Positions 1-4,925 of a stretch of 5,368 nucleotides of DNA are shown piece after piece; position 1 is the first letter of the stretch; each line of letters begins with the position of its first letter. The DNA comes from Candidatus Lindowiibacteriota bacterium (GTDB lineage: Bacteria; Lindowbacteria; 2-12-FULL-62-27): contig JAHFCY010000223.1 in the NCBI GenBank assembly GCA_023249255.1, positions 1 to 5,368 of the forward strand, in the 5' to 3' direction. A program made the translations under genes and the position numbers. A model generated the notes under the pieces. It was not told where the DNA came from. It saw only the letters and a program-made list of their open reading frames with translations, and did not search any database.

Positions 1-1107
1 GCCGAGACGAAAAGAAAACTCGTAGAGACTTGGACTGCCGCTTGCCTCCAGCCGCGGACGCTCGTTCATCATGAATTCGATCGCGTGCCGGACGTCGAGC
101 GACTGCTTCATGCCCGCCGCCCGGTCCATCACGGCTTTGACGGAGTCGGCGCCCTTCGATGACTGCGAATTTCCGGTTGGGCCTTGCGAAATGCTCTGGA
201 TGTTCGAAACGGCCGACCCAGCCGTCGGGGGGGTCGACACAGACGGAGGCGGAGGCGCACTGACGGGCTTGAAAATTTTGCTCAACATATCCCGGCCAAC
301 GATCGTTCCGGTCATCGGATCCAGCCGGTACGCGTATTCGCCCGACAGGGCAAAGAGTCCGAGCGGGGAGACGTACGGTTTTCCTGAAATGGCATAGCCG
401 GTTTTGACGGACCCGTCGGAATTCAGGATCGCGACCCAATTTTTCACGGTGTCAAATCCGAGACGCGTGCCGTCGGAGAGTTCGTAGAAGAAGGCGAAGG
501 AGGGGGAGGAGGACGGAAGGGCGGAAGAAGGCGGAAGAAGATTGGGAGAAGGACTGATAGAAGACGGGGGAAGGGATGGGGAAGAAGGAATTGGAGAAGA
601 GACTGACGAAGGAGTCGGAGAAGATTTCGACAGTCCGTCAAACACGGCGCGGAATTCCGGCTCGACGGATGAAAATTCGGATGACGGCGCAAGCATGTTC
701 AGAACGTAGATATTGCCGTCGAGAACAAAATCGTAGGAGTGGATGTTCAATGTCGTCTCGTCAAAGGGGCTGATTTTCTGAAATAGGGTCGAATGGACTC
801 GCCCAAATCGCGCGTCGTTCCGTGTCTCGCTGGAAATCTGCGACCAGCCGAGGTCCGACCGGACCATGGACAGAAACTGGTCTGAACTCATCGAAGCGGA
901 ATTATACTTCCAGACGGCCAGCGAAACGGTCGGCCTGTCCGACAGATTGGCCTTCAACAACTCCGGACCCGGCTCCTTGCTAACCGCCCATTTGTCCGGG
1001 AGAGAGACCTTGACCGATCCCCGGGGGAAATCGGCGGCGTAGGATTCCTGGAGAAAACAGACCAAACTCAAAACAATCCAAATCCGCATAGGCAGGTACT
1101 TAAACAT
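1..1107 (-). CDS. Secreted multidomain protein of unknown function (C-terminus off the left edge)
   Basis: The frame is open for 369 codons from ATG at 1107 to base 1 with no stop, so the 3' end lies outside the window. Residues 1-25 form a signal peptide: a hydrophobic core (IWIVLSLVCFL) and a likely cleavage near SYA/ADF. Residues about 28-159 look like one compact alpha/beta domain opening with VKVSLPDKW, which resembles PsbP/DUF1795-like folds; this is only an impression. Residues 160-203 are an almost pure Ser/Pro linker. Residues 204-280 are a second Gly/Tyr/Asp-rich beta domain, followed by a short Pro-rich linker (281-296) and a polar C-terminal part. Periplasmic or cell-surface location is inferred from the signal peptide and linkers. 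The start is uncertain because no good Shine-Dalgarno precedes ATG 1107; Met7 (1089) is the alternative. No promoter is evident between it and the porin 1 terminator, where palindromic repeats lie instead. I do not recognise a function. Confidence 0.75.
   Translation of the reverse strand, partial: MFKYLPMRIWIVLSLVCFLQESYAADFPRGSVKVSLPDKWAVSKEPGPELLKANLSDRPTVSLAVWKYNSASMSSDQFLSMVRSDLGWSQISSETRNDARFGRVHSTLFQKISPFDETTLNIHSYDFVLDGNIYVLNMLAPSSEFSSVEPEFRAVFDGLSKSSPTPSSVSSPIPSSPSLPPSSISPSPNLLPPSSALPSSSPSFAFFYELSDGTRLGFDTVKNWVAILNSDGSVKTGYAISGKPYVSPLGLFALSGEYAYRLDPMTGTIVGRDMLSKIFKPVSAPPPPSVSTPPTAGSAVSNIQSISQGPTGNSQSSKGADSVKAVMDRAAGMKQSLDVRHAIEFMMNERPRLEASGSPSLYEFSFRLG
499..630 (-). other. Low-complexity Ser/Pro linker, purine/pyrimidine-biased DNA
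   Basis: These bases encode residues 160-203 of the secreted protein, almost entirely Ser and Pro with a few Leu, Ile, Val and Thr. The codons are mostly TCN and CCN, so the plus strand is nearly all purine with short interruptions. The bias extends slightly to about 488. At protein level this is a flexible extended linker of the kind found between secreted domains. At DNA level, long mirror-like purine tracts can adopt triplex (H-DNA) structure and are prone to length change by slippage. Confidence 0.8.
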
Positions 1108-1152
1108 ATTCAGGAGCGGGTGAAAAGGAAGAAGTAAAAACGGTGACTTTAT

Positions 1153-1197
1153 TCACCTCCTCTCCCCCAATGGGGGAGAGGATTAAGGTGAGGGGAG
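1153..1197. repeat. Palindromic intergenic repeat, family A copy 1
   Basis: The core is a perfect inverted repeat with 10-bp arms (1159-1168 and 1172-1181) around a 3-nt AAT loop. An outer 6-bp stem (TCACCT at 1153-1158, AGGTGA at 1186-1191) is separated from it by a 4-nt bulge on one side. The element lies between the porin 1 terminator and the start of the secreted protein. Its right arm aligns without gaps to the repeat inside the aminotransferase, so the two belong to one family. It reads as a REP-like dispersed element, and the plus-strand translation across it is spurious. Confidence 0.8.
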
Positions 1198-1213
1198 ACG
1201 GACGGCGGATCGG

Positions 1214-1257
1214 CCACCCTCACCCCCACCCTCTCCCGCCGAAGGCGGGCGAGGGGG
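1214..1257. repeat. Palindromic intergenic repeat, family A-related copy 2
   Basis: A second C-rich/G-rich palindrome follows copy 1 after about 16 bases. Its core is CCCGCC (1235-1240), loop GAA, then GGCGGG (1244-1249). The stem continues past one mismatch through 1229-1233 and 1251-1255. Its left flank CCCTCACC (1217-1224) is also complementary to GGTGAGGG at 1187-1194 of copy 1, so the pair can fold as one three-stem unit. This suggests the two palindromes form a composite element. Confidence 0.7.
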
Positions 1258-1264
1258 GTAGTAC

Positions 1265-1307
1265 AAAAAAAAAACCGTCCCTCGCCTTTTTAGGCAAGGA
1301 ACGGCTT
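1265..1307 (-). terminator. Rho-independent terminator of porin gene 1
   Basis: On the minus strand a 12-bp stem (1293-1304 with 1275-1286) contains two G-U wobbles and a 6-nt loop, TAAAAA. Three more pairs extend it into a run of ten T (1265-1274). It begins about 35 nt after the porin 1 stop codon. Confidence 0.92.
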
Positions 1308-1339
1308 GTGAGTTCGAATCTAAGCGAAATCGGGCTGAA

Positions 1340-2608
1340 TCAGAACGAGACGCCGACAGCGACAGTCAGAGCATCCGCGTCGGAACTTCGGCCGTCATTC
1401 GTGTTGGCCGCCGCCGCGTTGCCAAACCCGTCTCCACCTTCGTCCAACTTCGACCACTCCGCCTTGACCATGGCGTTGTCCGCCAGCTTGTAGCCGGCCG
1501 CGACGGTCCACAGGTGAGGCTCGCCGAGGTTGTTCGAAGCCGAATAGTCGGGATCGAGCTTATTGTAGCGAACAGCCGCGTAGGAATTCTCGTCGAAGTT
1601 GTATCGGCCCTGCGCGCCCCAGTACTTCCACTTGCGGTTTAGGCTGACTGCGCCCGTTGTGGACGAATCGGCCTTGATGTCGCCCCAGAATCCAAGGACG
1701 TATCCCTGGCCGTAGTCGTACTTCGCGGACGCTTCCCACATGCTGCGATCGTAGCCGTTCGTGAAGACCAGGCCGTTCAGGTTCGGATTCGCGGCCGTAC
1801 CCGCCGCACCCGTACCCATAGCATTAATGTTGTTGACGAGGAAGGCACTTCCGACATTGAGCGGATCCTGATCGCCGTCTTTGCGCTCGTTGTTCTTGTA
1901 GTAGCTGGCCTGAATCGTCAAGTTGTCCTGAACCTGACCTTCAAAGCGAGCCGCCCAAGCCAGATCGCGGTTCGACCGGACGGCCTCGCCCGCTCCGGAC
2001 GGATTGCCGTCGGTGACAGAACCGCCGTTCATGAGAGCAATTTCCCATGTCGCCGGCGTTTTGAAGTGTCCCTCAAGTCCTCCGGACAACGAAATACCGT
2101 TTTCCGTTCCGTTGATATCCAGAAGACCGTTGGTGATGAAGTCGTTGTTCTTGTCATCTCCGTGGTTGGTCCGCCGGGTCCACTCAAAGCCGTACGGGAT
2201 GTCAATCAAACCGGGTTTCAAGTTCATTCCGGTCCCCATGACATCCTTGATGATGATGCACGCGTTCAGCATGTTGACGGCGCTGGCGGTGAGACCGTCG
2301 ATGTTGTTTCCTCGAGCGGCAACCTGCCCGTCATTGACAAGCCGGGTGTTCTCGTGGCTGTAGTCATTGCCCGCCCAGAGACCGATCCCGATCGAAATCT
2401 TGTCCGTGATGTCGCCGTTGATGTACAGATTCACGCGTGGATCGTTGAAATTGAAATCCTCGTCGAGGTTGCCGGACGTCGAATCAAAATCGACCTTCTG
2501 CGCGCTGACAAGGGCCGCTCCTGTAATTTCGATCTTCGCGTCCGCAACGAGCGGAAGGGCGAAAACGAACACAGCGATGGCGGCTGTTGCAAGAAATCCC
2601 TTACTCAT
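1340..2608 (-). CDS. Porin-like outer-membrane beta-barrel protein 1 (paralog of porin 2)
   Basis: This 422-residue protein is predicted to be a beta-barrel channel in the outer membrane. Residues 1-24 are a signal peptide (MSKGFLATAAIAVFVFALPL, then VADA), with an AxA cleavage before K25. The mature part is rich in Gly, Asn, Asp and aromatic residues in alternating amphipathic strands and ends in the C-terminal Phe (VGVSF) typical of BAM-assembled proteins. Conserved blocks shared with the neighbouring paralog include EDFNFNDPR (50-58), IDIPYGFEW (135-143), KDGDQDPLNVGS (243-254), QGRYNFDENSYAAVR (333-347) and AAGYKLADNAMVKAEWSK (370-387). It resembles general or phosphate-selective (OprO/P-like) porins, but the substrate cannot be read from sequence. 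The start at 2608 was chosen over the upstream ATG at 2641 because it directly begins the signal peptide and follows the G-rich ribosome-binding region. One Cys (117) in the mature chain is unusual for a barrel protein. It has its own promoter and terminator. Confidence 0.9.
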   Translation of the reverse strand: MSKGFLATAAIAVFVFALPLVADAKIEITGAALVSAQKVDFDSTSGNLDEDFNFNDPRVNLYINGDITDKISIGIGLWAGNDYSHENTRLVNDGQVAARGNNIDGLTASAVNMLNACIIIKDVMGTGMNLKPGLIDIPYGFEWTRRTNHGDDKNNDFITNGLLDINGTENGISLSGGLEGHFKTPATWEIALMNGGSVTDGNPSGAGEAVRSNRDLAWAARFEGQVQDNLTIQASYYKNNERKDGDQDPLNVGSAFLVNNINAMGTGAAGTAANPNLNGLVFTNGYDRSMWEASAKYDYGQGYVLGFWGDIKADSSTTGAVSLNRKWKYWGAQGRYNFDENSYAAVRYNKLDPDYSASNNLGEPHLWTVAAGYKLADNAMVKAEWSKLDEGGDGFGNAAAANTNDGRSSDADALTVAVGVSF

Positions 2609-2774
2609 AAAGTGAATCCCCCTTTGCCGGTACTTTAGCAAAATGCCTTGCTTTTTTTTGAGTCAAATCTTCCTTACGAACAAATCCCCGTCCGTCCGCC
2701 ATGCGGCCGGACACACCCGTGCAAACACGCCGGAGCTCCACTCACCGAACACAGCTCCACCCACGTTCGCACAT
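2609..2774 (-). other. Predicted 5' leader of porin gene 1
   Basis: This is the untranslated stretch between the inferred start point and ATG 2608. It contains a small direct repeat of GTGGAGCT (minus strand, about 2727-2760) and a weak AGCAA/TTGCT hairpin near 2637-2652. No known riboswitch class is recognised. No convincing gene is seen on either strand of the 447-base gap between the two porin genes. Confidence 0.4.
2614..2632 (-). promoter_or_regulatory. Ribosome-binding region of porin gene 1, shared with porin 2
   Basis: The minus strand reads GGCAAAGGGGGA shortly before ATG 2608, with the G-run about 9 nt from the start. The same 12 bases precede the porin 2 start at matching distance. 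This supports both chosen starts and argues against the ATG 33 nt further upstream in each gene. Confidence 0.7.
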
Positions 2775-2780
2775 TCAGGC

Positions 2781-2827
2781 AGGATACCAATTCCGGTGGC
2801 GGTTTGTCAAATTTTTGTGAAAAAAAA
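2781..2827 (-). promoter_or_regulatory. Sigma-70-type promoter for porin gene 1
   Basis: On the minus strand a perfect -35 TTGACA (2805-2810) is separated by 18 nt from TATCCT (2781-2786, 4 of 6 consensus). Upstream of the -35 lies an A/T-rich stretch with T8 at 2820-2827, similar to an UP element. Transcription should begin near 2774, giving a leader of about 165 nt. The porin 2 promoter has the same layout. Confidence 0.65.
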
Positions 2828-2868
2828 CGTAAACCGGTCGGTAGACGGCGGAAATCCTTTTCAGGCTG

Positions 2869-2918
2869 GGAGCGCGCGCGTCTCGCGCGCCCTGTGGCGG
2901 GCAGGATGCCCGCGCTCC
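2869..2918. repeat. Cloverleaf-like GC-rich repeat element (family B)
   Basis: An outer stem GGAGCGC (2869-2875) with GCGCTCC (2912-2918) encloses two hairpins. The first is GCGCGCG (2874-2880), loop TCT, CGCGCGC (2884-2890), competing with the outer stem for two bases. The second is GCGGGCA (2897-2903), loop GGA, TGCCCGC (2907-2913). Such nested palindromes are typical of dispersed bacterial repeats. Its minus-strand translation gives an AGILPATGRARRARS-like peptide, a frequent spurious product of repeats of this kind. Only one copy is in the window, so repeat status is partly inferred. Confidence 0.65.
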
Positions 2919-2931
2919 AATGGATTGTTAC

Positions 2932-2971
2932 CATCCCTGACGCTCCCGCGGGATTCCCACATCCCTGTGGG
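2932..2971. repeat. Dispersed repeat family C, copy 1
   Basis: This 40-base element shares the core CGCGGGATTCC and most of its length with the copy at 4887-4925. It ends in a hairpin, CCCACA (2956-2961), loop TCCC, TGTGGG (2966-2971). It also contains the palindrome TCCCGCGGGA. It abuts the T-run of the porin 2 terminator, where it lies downstream of the transcript end. Confidence 0.7.
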
Positions 2972-2972
2972 T

Positions 2973-3007
2973 AAAAAAAACCTGTCCCGCAGTAGCGGGA
3001 CAGGTTT
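2973..3007 (-). terminator. Rho-independent terminator of porin gene 2
   Basis: On the minus strand a perfect stem of 10 GC-rich pairs (2995-3004 with 2981-2990), extended by three A-T pairs, closes a 4-nt loop (TACT). Its 3' side runs into T8 (2973-2980). It begins about 50 nt after the porin 2 stop codon and has no mismatches. Confidence 0.95.
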
Positions 3008-3055
3008 GAAAGTGCGTAACGTAGAGGCGAAAACTGACTTCGCCCGTGATCTAAA

Positions 3056-4414
3056 TTAGAACGACACGCCGAGGCCGACCGTCAAAGCATCCGCATCAGC
3101 TTTCTGGTTGTCATTAGATGGGCCGTTCCCATTGCTGAGACCGCCGCCGCCTTCGTCAAACTTGGACCATTCGGCCTTGACCATGGCATTGTCCGCCAGT
3201 TTATAACCGGCAGCCACTGTCCACATATCAGGCTGACCCAAATTGTTGGTAAATCCGGCGACCGTGTAATTCGGATCCAATCGGTTCCAGCGAACCGCAA
3301 GATACGAATTCTCGTCGAAATTGTAGCGACCCTGGGCGCCGTAGTAGTCATACTTGGGGTTGTTGCTGACGCCATTCGCGTTGAGAATTGCAGCCGAGCT
3401 ATCCGCCTTGGCGTCGATATTGCCCCAGAACGCCAAAACATATCCCTGGCCATAGTCATACTTGCCGGAGACTTCCCACATGTCCCGCTTGTAGGCGACC
3501 CCCGTCTGATCGGTGGTTACCACAAGACCCGCCAAGTTGCTGTTGCCCGTGCCGCCAGCGCCCGCCATCAGTGTAGAGTTGATGTTGCTGACCAGGAACG
3601 AACTTCCGACGTTGAGCGGATCCTGATCTCCATCCTTCTTGTTGTCGGACGTGTAGTAGCTGGCCTGCAGAGTGAGGTTTTCCTGCAAGCCGACTTCCGC
3701 GCGGATCGCCCACGACAGATCGTCGTTGGACCGCCTGATCGAATTGGCGCCGGACGGATTGCCGTCGGTGACTGCACCGCCGTTGAGGAGAGCAATCTCC
3801 CACGCCAGCGGTGTGCTGGTCGAACCCATATCAAAGGAGCCCGAGAGAGAAATTCCCTCGTCGCCGCCGTTGATGTCGAGAAGGCTGTTCGTAAGAAAAT
3901 CGTTCTTCATGTTATCCCCGTTGGCCGTGCGCATCGCATACTCATAGCCATAGGGAATGTCGATCGTACCGACTTTGAGATCAAACCCACTGCCCGCGAC
4001 GTCTTTCAACGTCACGTACGCGCGGATCATCTCGACTGCGTCATTGAGGCTGCCGCCATTGCCAAGCGAGGCTATAGCCACGCCGTTGGCATCCGCGGTC
4101 GCGGCCGCTCCGTTGGGAATTGCTCCGCCCAACTGGTTCTGACCGCCGCGCTGATTCTCATGCGACCAGTCGTTGGACGCCCAAAACTTCGCCGTCACGG
4201 AGATCTTGTCCGAAACGTCTCCGTTGACGTAGAGATTGATTCGCGGATCGTTGAAATTGAAATCCTCGTCCAGGTTGCCTTTCGTCGTGTCAAAATCGAC
4301 GTCCTGCGCTGTGACGAGAGCCGCTCCTGTGATCTCAATCTTGGCATGTGCCGCAAGCGGCAACGCCAAAACGAGAGCAACGAGAGCTGTGAAAGCTAAA
4401 AGACCTTTGTTCAT
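3056..4414 (-). CDS. Porin-like outer-membrane beta-barrel protein 2 (paralog of porin 1)
   Basis: This 452-residue protein is predicted to form an outer-membrane beta-barrel pore. Residues 1-24 are a signal peptide (MNKGLLAFTALVALVLALPL, then AAHA), cleaved before K25; the mature start KIEITGAALV is identical to porin 1. The rest alternates amphipathic strands with Asn/Gly/Asp-rich loops and ends in VGLGVSF with the C-terminal Phe. Shared blocks include EDFNFNDPRINLYVNGD (50-66), TIDIPYGYEYA (150-160), KDGDQDPLNVGSSFLV (260-275), YDYGQGYVLAFWG (319-331) and AAGYKLADNAMVKAEWSK (401-418). The main differences from porin 1 are in presumed surface loops: a long Ala/Gly/Asn insert at about 88-125 and longer segments near 281-309 and 335-355. 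Start 4414 begins the signal peptide and sits after the same G-rich ribosome-binding region as in porin 1. Substrate is unknown; an anion or general porin is plausible. It has its own promoter, long leader and terminator. Confidence 0.9.
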   Translation of the reverse strand: MNKGLLAFTALVALVLALPLAAHAKIEITGAALVTAQDVDFDTTKGNLDEDFNFNDPRINLYVNGDVSDKISVTAKFWASNDWSHENQRGGQNQLGGAIPNGAAATADANGVAIASLGNGGSLNDAVEMIRAYVTLKDVAGSGFDLKVGTIDIPYGYEYAMRTANGDNMKNDFLTNSLLDINGGDEGISLSGSFDMGSTSTPLAWEIALLNGGAVTDGNPSGANSIRRSNDDLSWAIRAEVGLQENLTLQASYYTSDNKKDGDQDPLNVGSSFLVSNINSTLMAGAGGTGNSNLAGLVVTTDQTGVAYKRDMWEVSGKYDYGQGYVLAFWGNIDAKADSSAAILNANGVSNNPKYDYYGAQGRYNFDENSYLAVRWNRLDPNYTVAGFTNNLGQPDMWTVAAGYKLADNAMVKAEWSKFDEGGGGLSNGNGPSNDNQKADADALTVGLGVSF

Positions 4415-4419
4415 GGAGT

Positions 4420-4437
4420 GAACTCCCCCTTTGCCGT
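4420..4437 (-). promoter_or_regulatory. Ribosome-binding region of porin gene 2
   Basis: The minus strand carries GGCAAAGGGGGA followed by a short spacer to ATG 4414, matching the stretch before porin 1. This shared block decides the start in favour of 4414 over the ATG at 4447. Confidence 0.7.
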
Positions 4438-4510
4438 TAAGGTCCAAAGTGTTCTCACTTTCGAACTGCTGACTGAAATGTATGTCAGAAATTCCACTGT
4501 GCTTCCTGTT

Positions 4511-4532
4511 GCGTTCACTATTCGTGAAACGC
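4511..4532. promoter_or_regulatory. Inverted repeat, possible operator or leader hairpin
   Basis: GCGTTCAC (4511-4518) and GTGAAACGC (4524-4532) form 8 base pairs around a 5-nt loop with one bulged A. It could be an RNA hairpin in the porin 2 leader or a site for a dimeric regulator. Nothing in the sequence decides between these. Confidence 0.35.
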
Positions 4533-4556
4533 GAGACTTCTTGGTTCGACCGCCAA

Positions 4557-4568
4557 GCGGCCGGCCGC
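4557..4568. repeat. Perfect 12-bp GC palindrome in the porin 2 leader
   Basis: GCGGCCGGCCGC is self-complementary over 12 bp and is flanked by TTGGT (4541-4545) and ACCAA (4576-4580), which extend the symmetry. It may be the tip of a leader hairpin or a protein-binding site. Confidence 0.45.
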
Positions 4569-4604
4569 GAAGCCTACCAACCGTCTATCCCACACCCCTA
4601 AACT

Positions 4605-4625
4605 GATACCTGATTTATCGAGTCA
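4605..4625. repeat. Imperfect direct repeat D, copy 1
   Basis: GATACC-TGATTTATCG-AGTCA matches the copy at 4768-4792 at 20 of 21 aligned positions, with two 2-base gaps. The two copies flank about 140 bases of the predicted leader. Confidence 0.5.
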
Positions 4626-4767
4626 TGCCTGCCCGAAATCCCAATGGTGTCTTGGGACTGCGGTCTTTCATCCCCACCCGGGCGAGACTCCACGCCCGTT
4701 CGAGGTCAATGTTCGTTCTATTCACCTGCCAAACAACGTACCACGAGCCAGTCCACCCGCCGAAAGC

Positions 4768-4792
4768 GATACCCCTGACTTATCGGCAGTCA
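4768..4792. repeat. Imperfect direct repeat D, copy 2
   Basis: This is the second copy of the direct repeat, with two extra dinucleotides (CC and GC) compared with 4605-4625. The extra bases complete a perfect CTGACT/AGTCAG hairpin with a 7-nt loop (4775-4793), which copy 1 forms only imperfectly. Confidence 0.5.
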
Positions 4793-4818
4793 GACTAACC
4801 CCGTTTAGGTATTAAGGC

Positions 4819-4866
4819 AGTGTAACGAACTTGGGGGAGGATGTCAAGTGATTTTGATAAAAAAAA
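4819..4866 (-). promoter_or_regulatory. Sigma-70-type promoter for porin gene 2
   Basis: On the minus strand a perfect -35 TTGACA (4842-4847) is followed after exactly 17 nt by TACACT (4819-4824, 4 of 6 consensus). T8 at 4859-4866 and an A/T-rich spacer lie just upstream of the -35, as at the porin 1 promoter. Transcription should begin near 4812. The T8 may also serve as the U-tract that ends the aminotransferase transcript. Confidence 0.7.
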
Positions 4867-4909
4867 TTTGGGCATCCCGCTTCGCGCATCCCTGTCACTA
4901 TCGCGGGAT
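4859..4909 (-). terminator. Possible terminator of the aminotransferase gene
   Basis: On the minus strand ATCCCGC (4903-4909) pairs with GCGGGAT (4874-4880) across a 22-nt loop, followed by GCCCAAA and T8 (4859-4866). The order stem then T-run fits an intrinsic terminator. The large loop and the 7-nt gap before the Ts make it weaker than the two porin terminators. It overlaps repeat family C. Confidence 0.45.
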
Positions 4910-4925
4910 TCCTACATCCATGTAG
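4887..4925. repeat. Dispersed repeat family C, copy 2
   Basis: The element matches 2932-2971 over most of its length and shares the core CGCGGGATTCC. Its terminal hairpin CTACA (4912-4916), loop TCCA, TGTAG (4921-4925) carries a C-G to T-A exchange relative to copy 1 that keeps the pairing. It ends directly against the stop codon (4926-4928) of the aminotransferase. Confidence 0.7.

Larger units (their letters stand above)
4415..4812 (-). ncRNA. Predicted long structured 5' leader (or small RNA) upstream of porin gene 2
   Basis: The best promoter for porin 2 lies about 400 nt upstream of its start, and no coding region or terminator intervenes, so a leader of roughly 398 nt is inferred. Several stems are visible: CTGACT/AGTCAG (4788-4793 with 4775-4780), CGGGCG/CGCCCG (4693-4698 with 4679-4684), TCCCAA/TTGGGA (4652-4657 with 4639-4644), a bulged 8-bp stem at 4511-4532, and AAAGTG/CACTTT (4456-4461 with 4446-4451). 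CCTAAAC near the 5' end (4803-4809) is complementary to GTTTAGG at 4597-4603 and could close a domain of about 213 nt. I compared it by eye with common riboswitches, 6S, tmRNA, RNase P and SRP RNA and recognised none. It may be an undescribed leader, a small RNA, or simply intergenic DNA rich in palindromes. Confidence 0.4.

Noticed and set aside
1153-1160. Strong Shine-Dalgarno-like GGAGGTGA on the minus strand
   Set aside because: No start codon follows at a usable distance, and the bases belong to the edge of the palindromic repeat.
1143-1493. Plus-strand open frame of 116 codons
   Set aside because: It crosses the palindromic repeats, the porin 1 terminator and the antisense of porin 1. 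Its peptide (for example SPPMGERIKVRG) is a typical spurious product of repeat DNA.
2066-2638. Plus-strand open frame of 190 codons
   Set aside because: It is antisense to the well-supported porin 1 gene, has no ribosome-binding site and shows no recognisable domain.
2637-2659. Possible plus-strand terminator (AGCAA/TTGCT hairpin plus T-run)
   Set aside because: The stem has only five weak pairs, and there is no plus-strand gene for it to serve.
2661-2666. TTGACT on the minus strand as a -35 for porin 1
   Set aside because: No acceptable -10 lies 16-18 nt downstream, whereas the TTGACA/TATCCT pair at 2781-2810 fits well.
2643-3059. Plus-strand open frames across the porin intergenic gap
   Set aside because: They run through repeat B, repeat C and the porin 2 terminator, and the peptides resemble repeat translations rather than proteins.
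4418-4606. Plus-strand open frame of 62 codons
   Set aside because: It has no ribosome-binding site or recognisable product and lies within the palindrome-rich leader of porin 2.
4597-4812. 6S, tmRNA, RNase P, SRP RNA, or a known riboswitch
   Set aside because: No diagnostic conserved motif of these classes was found by eye; a covariance-model search would decide.
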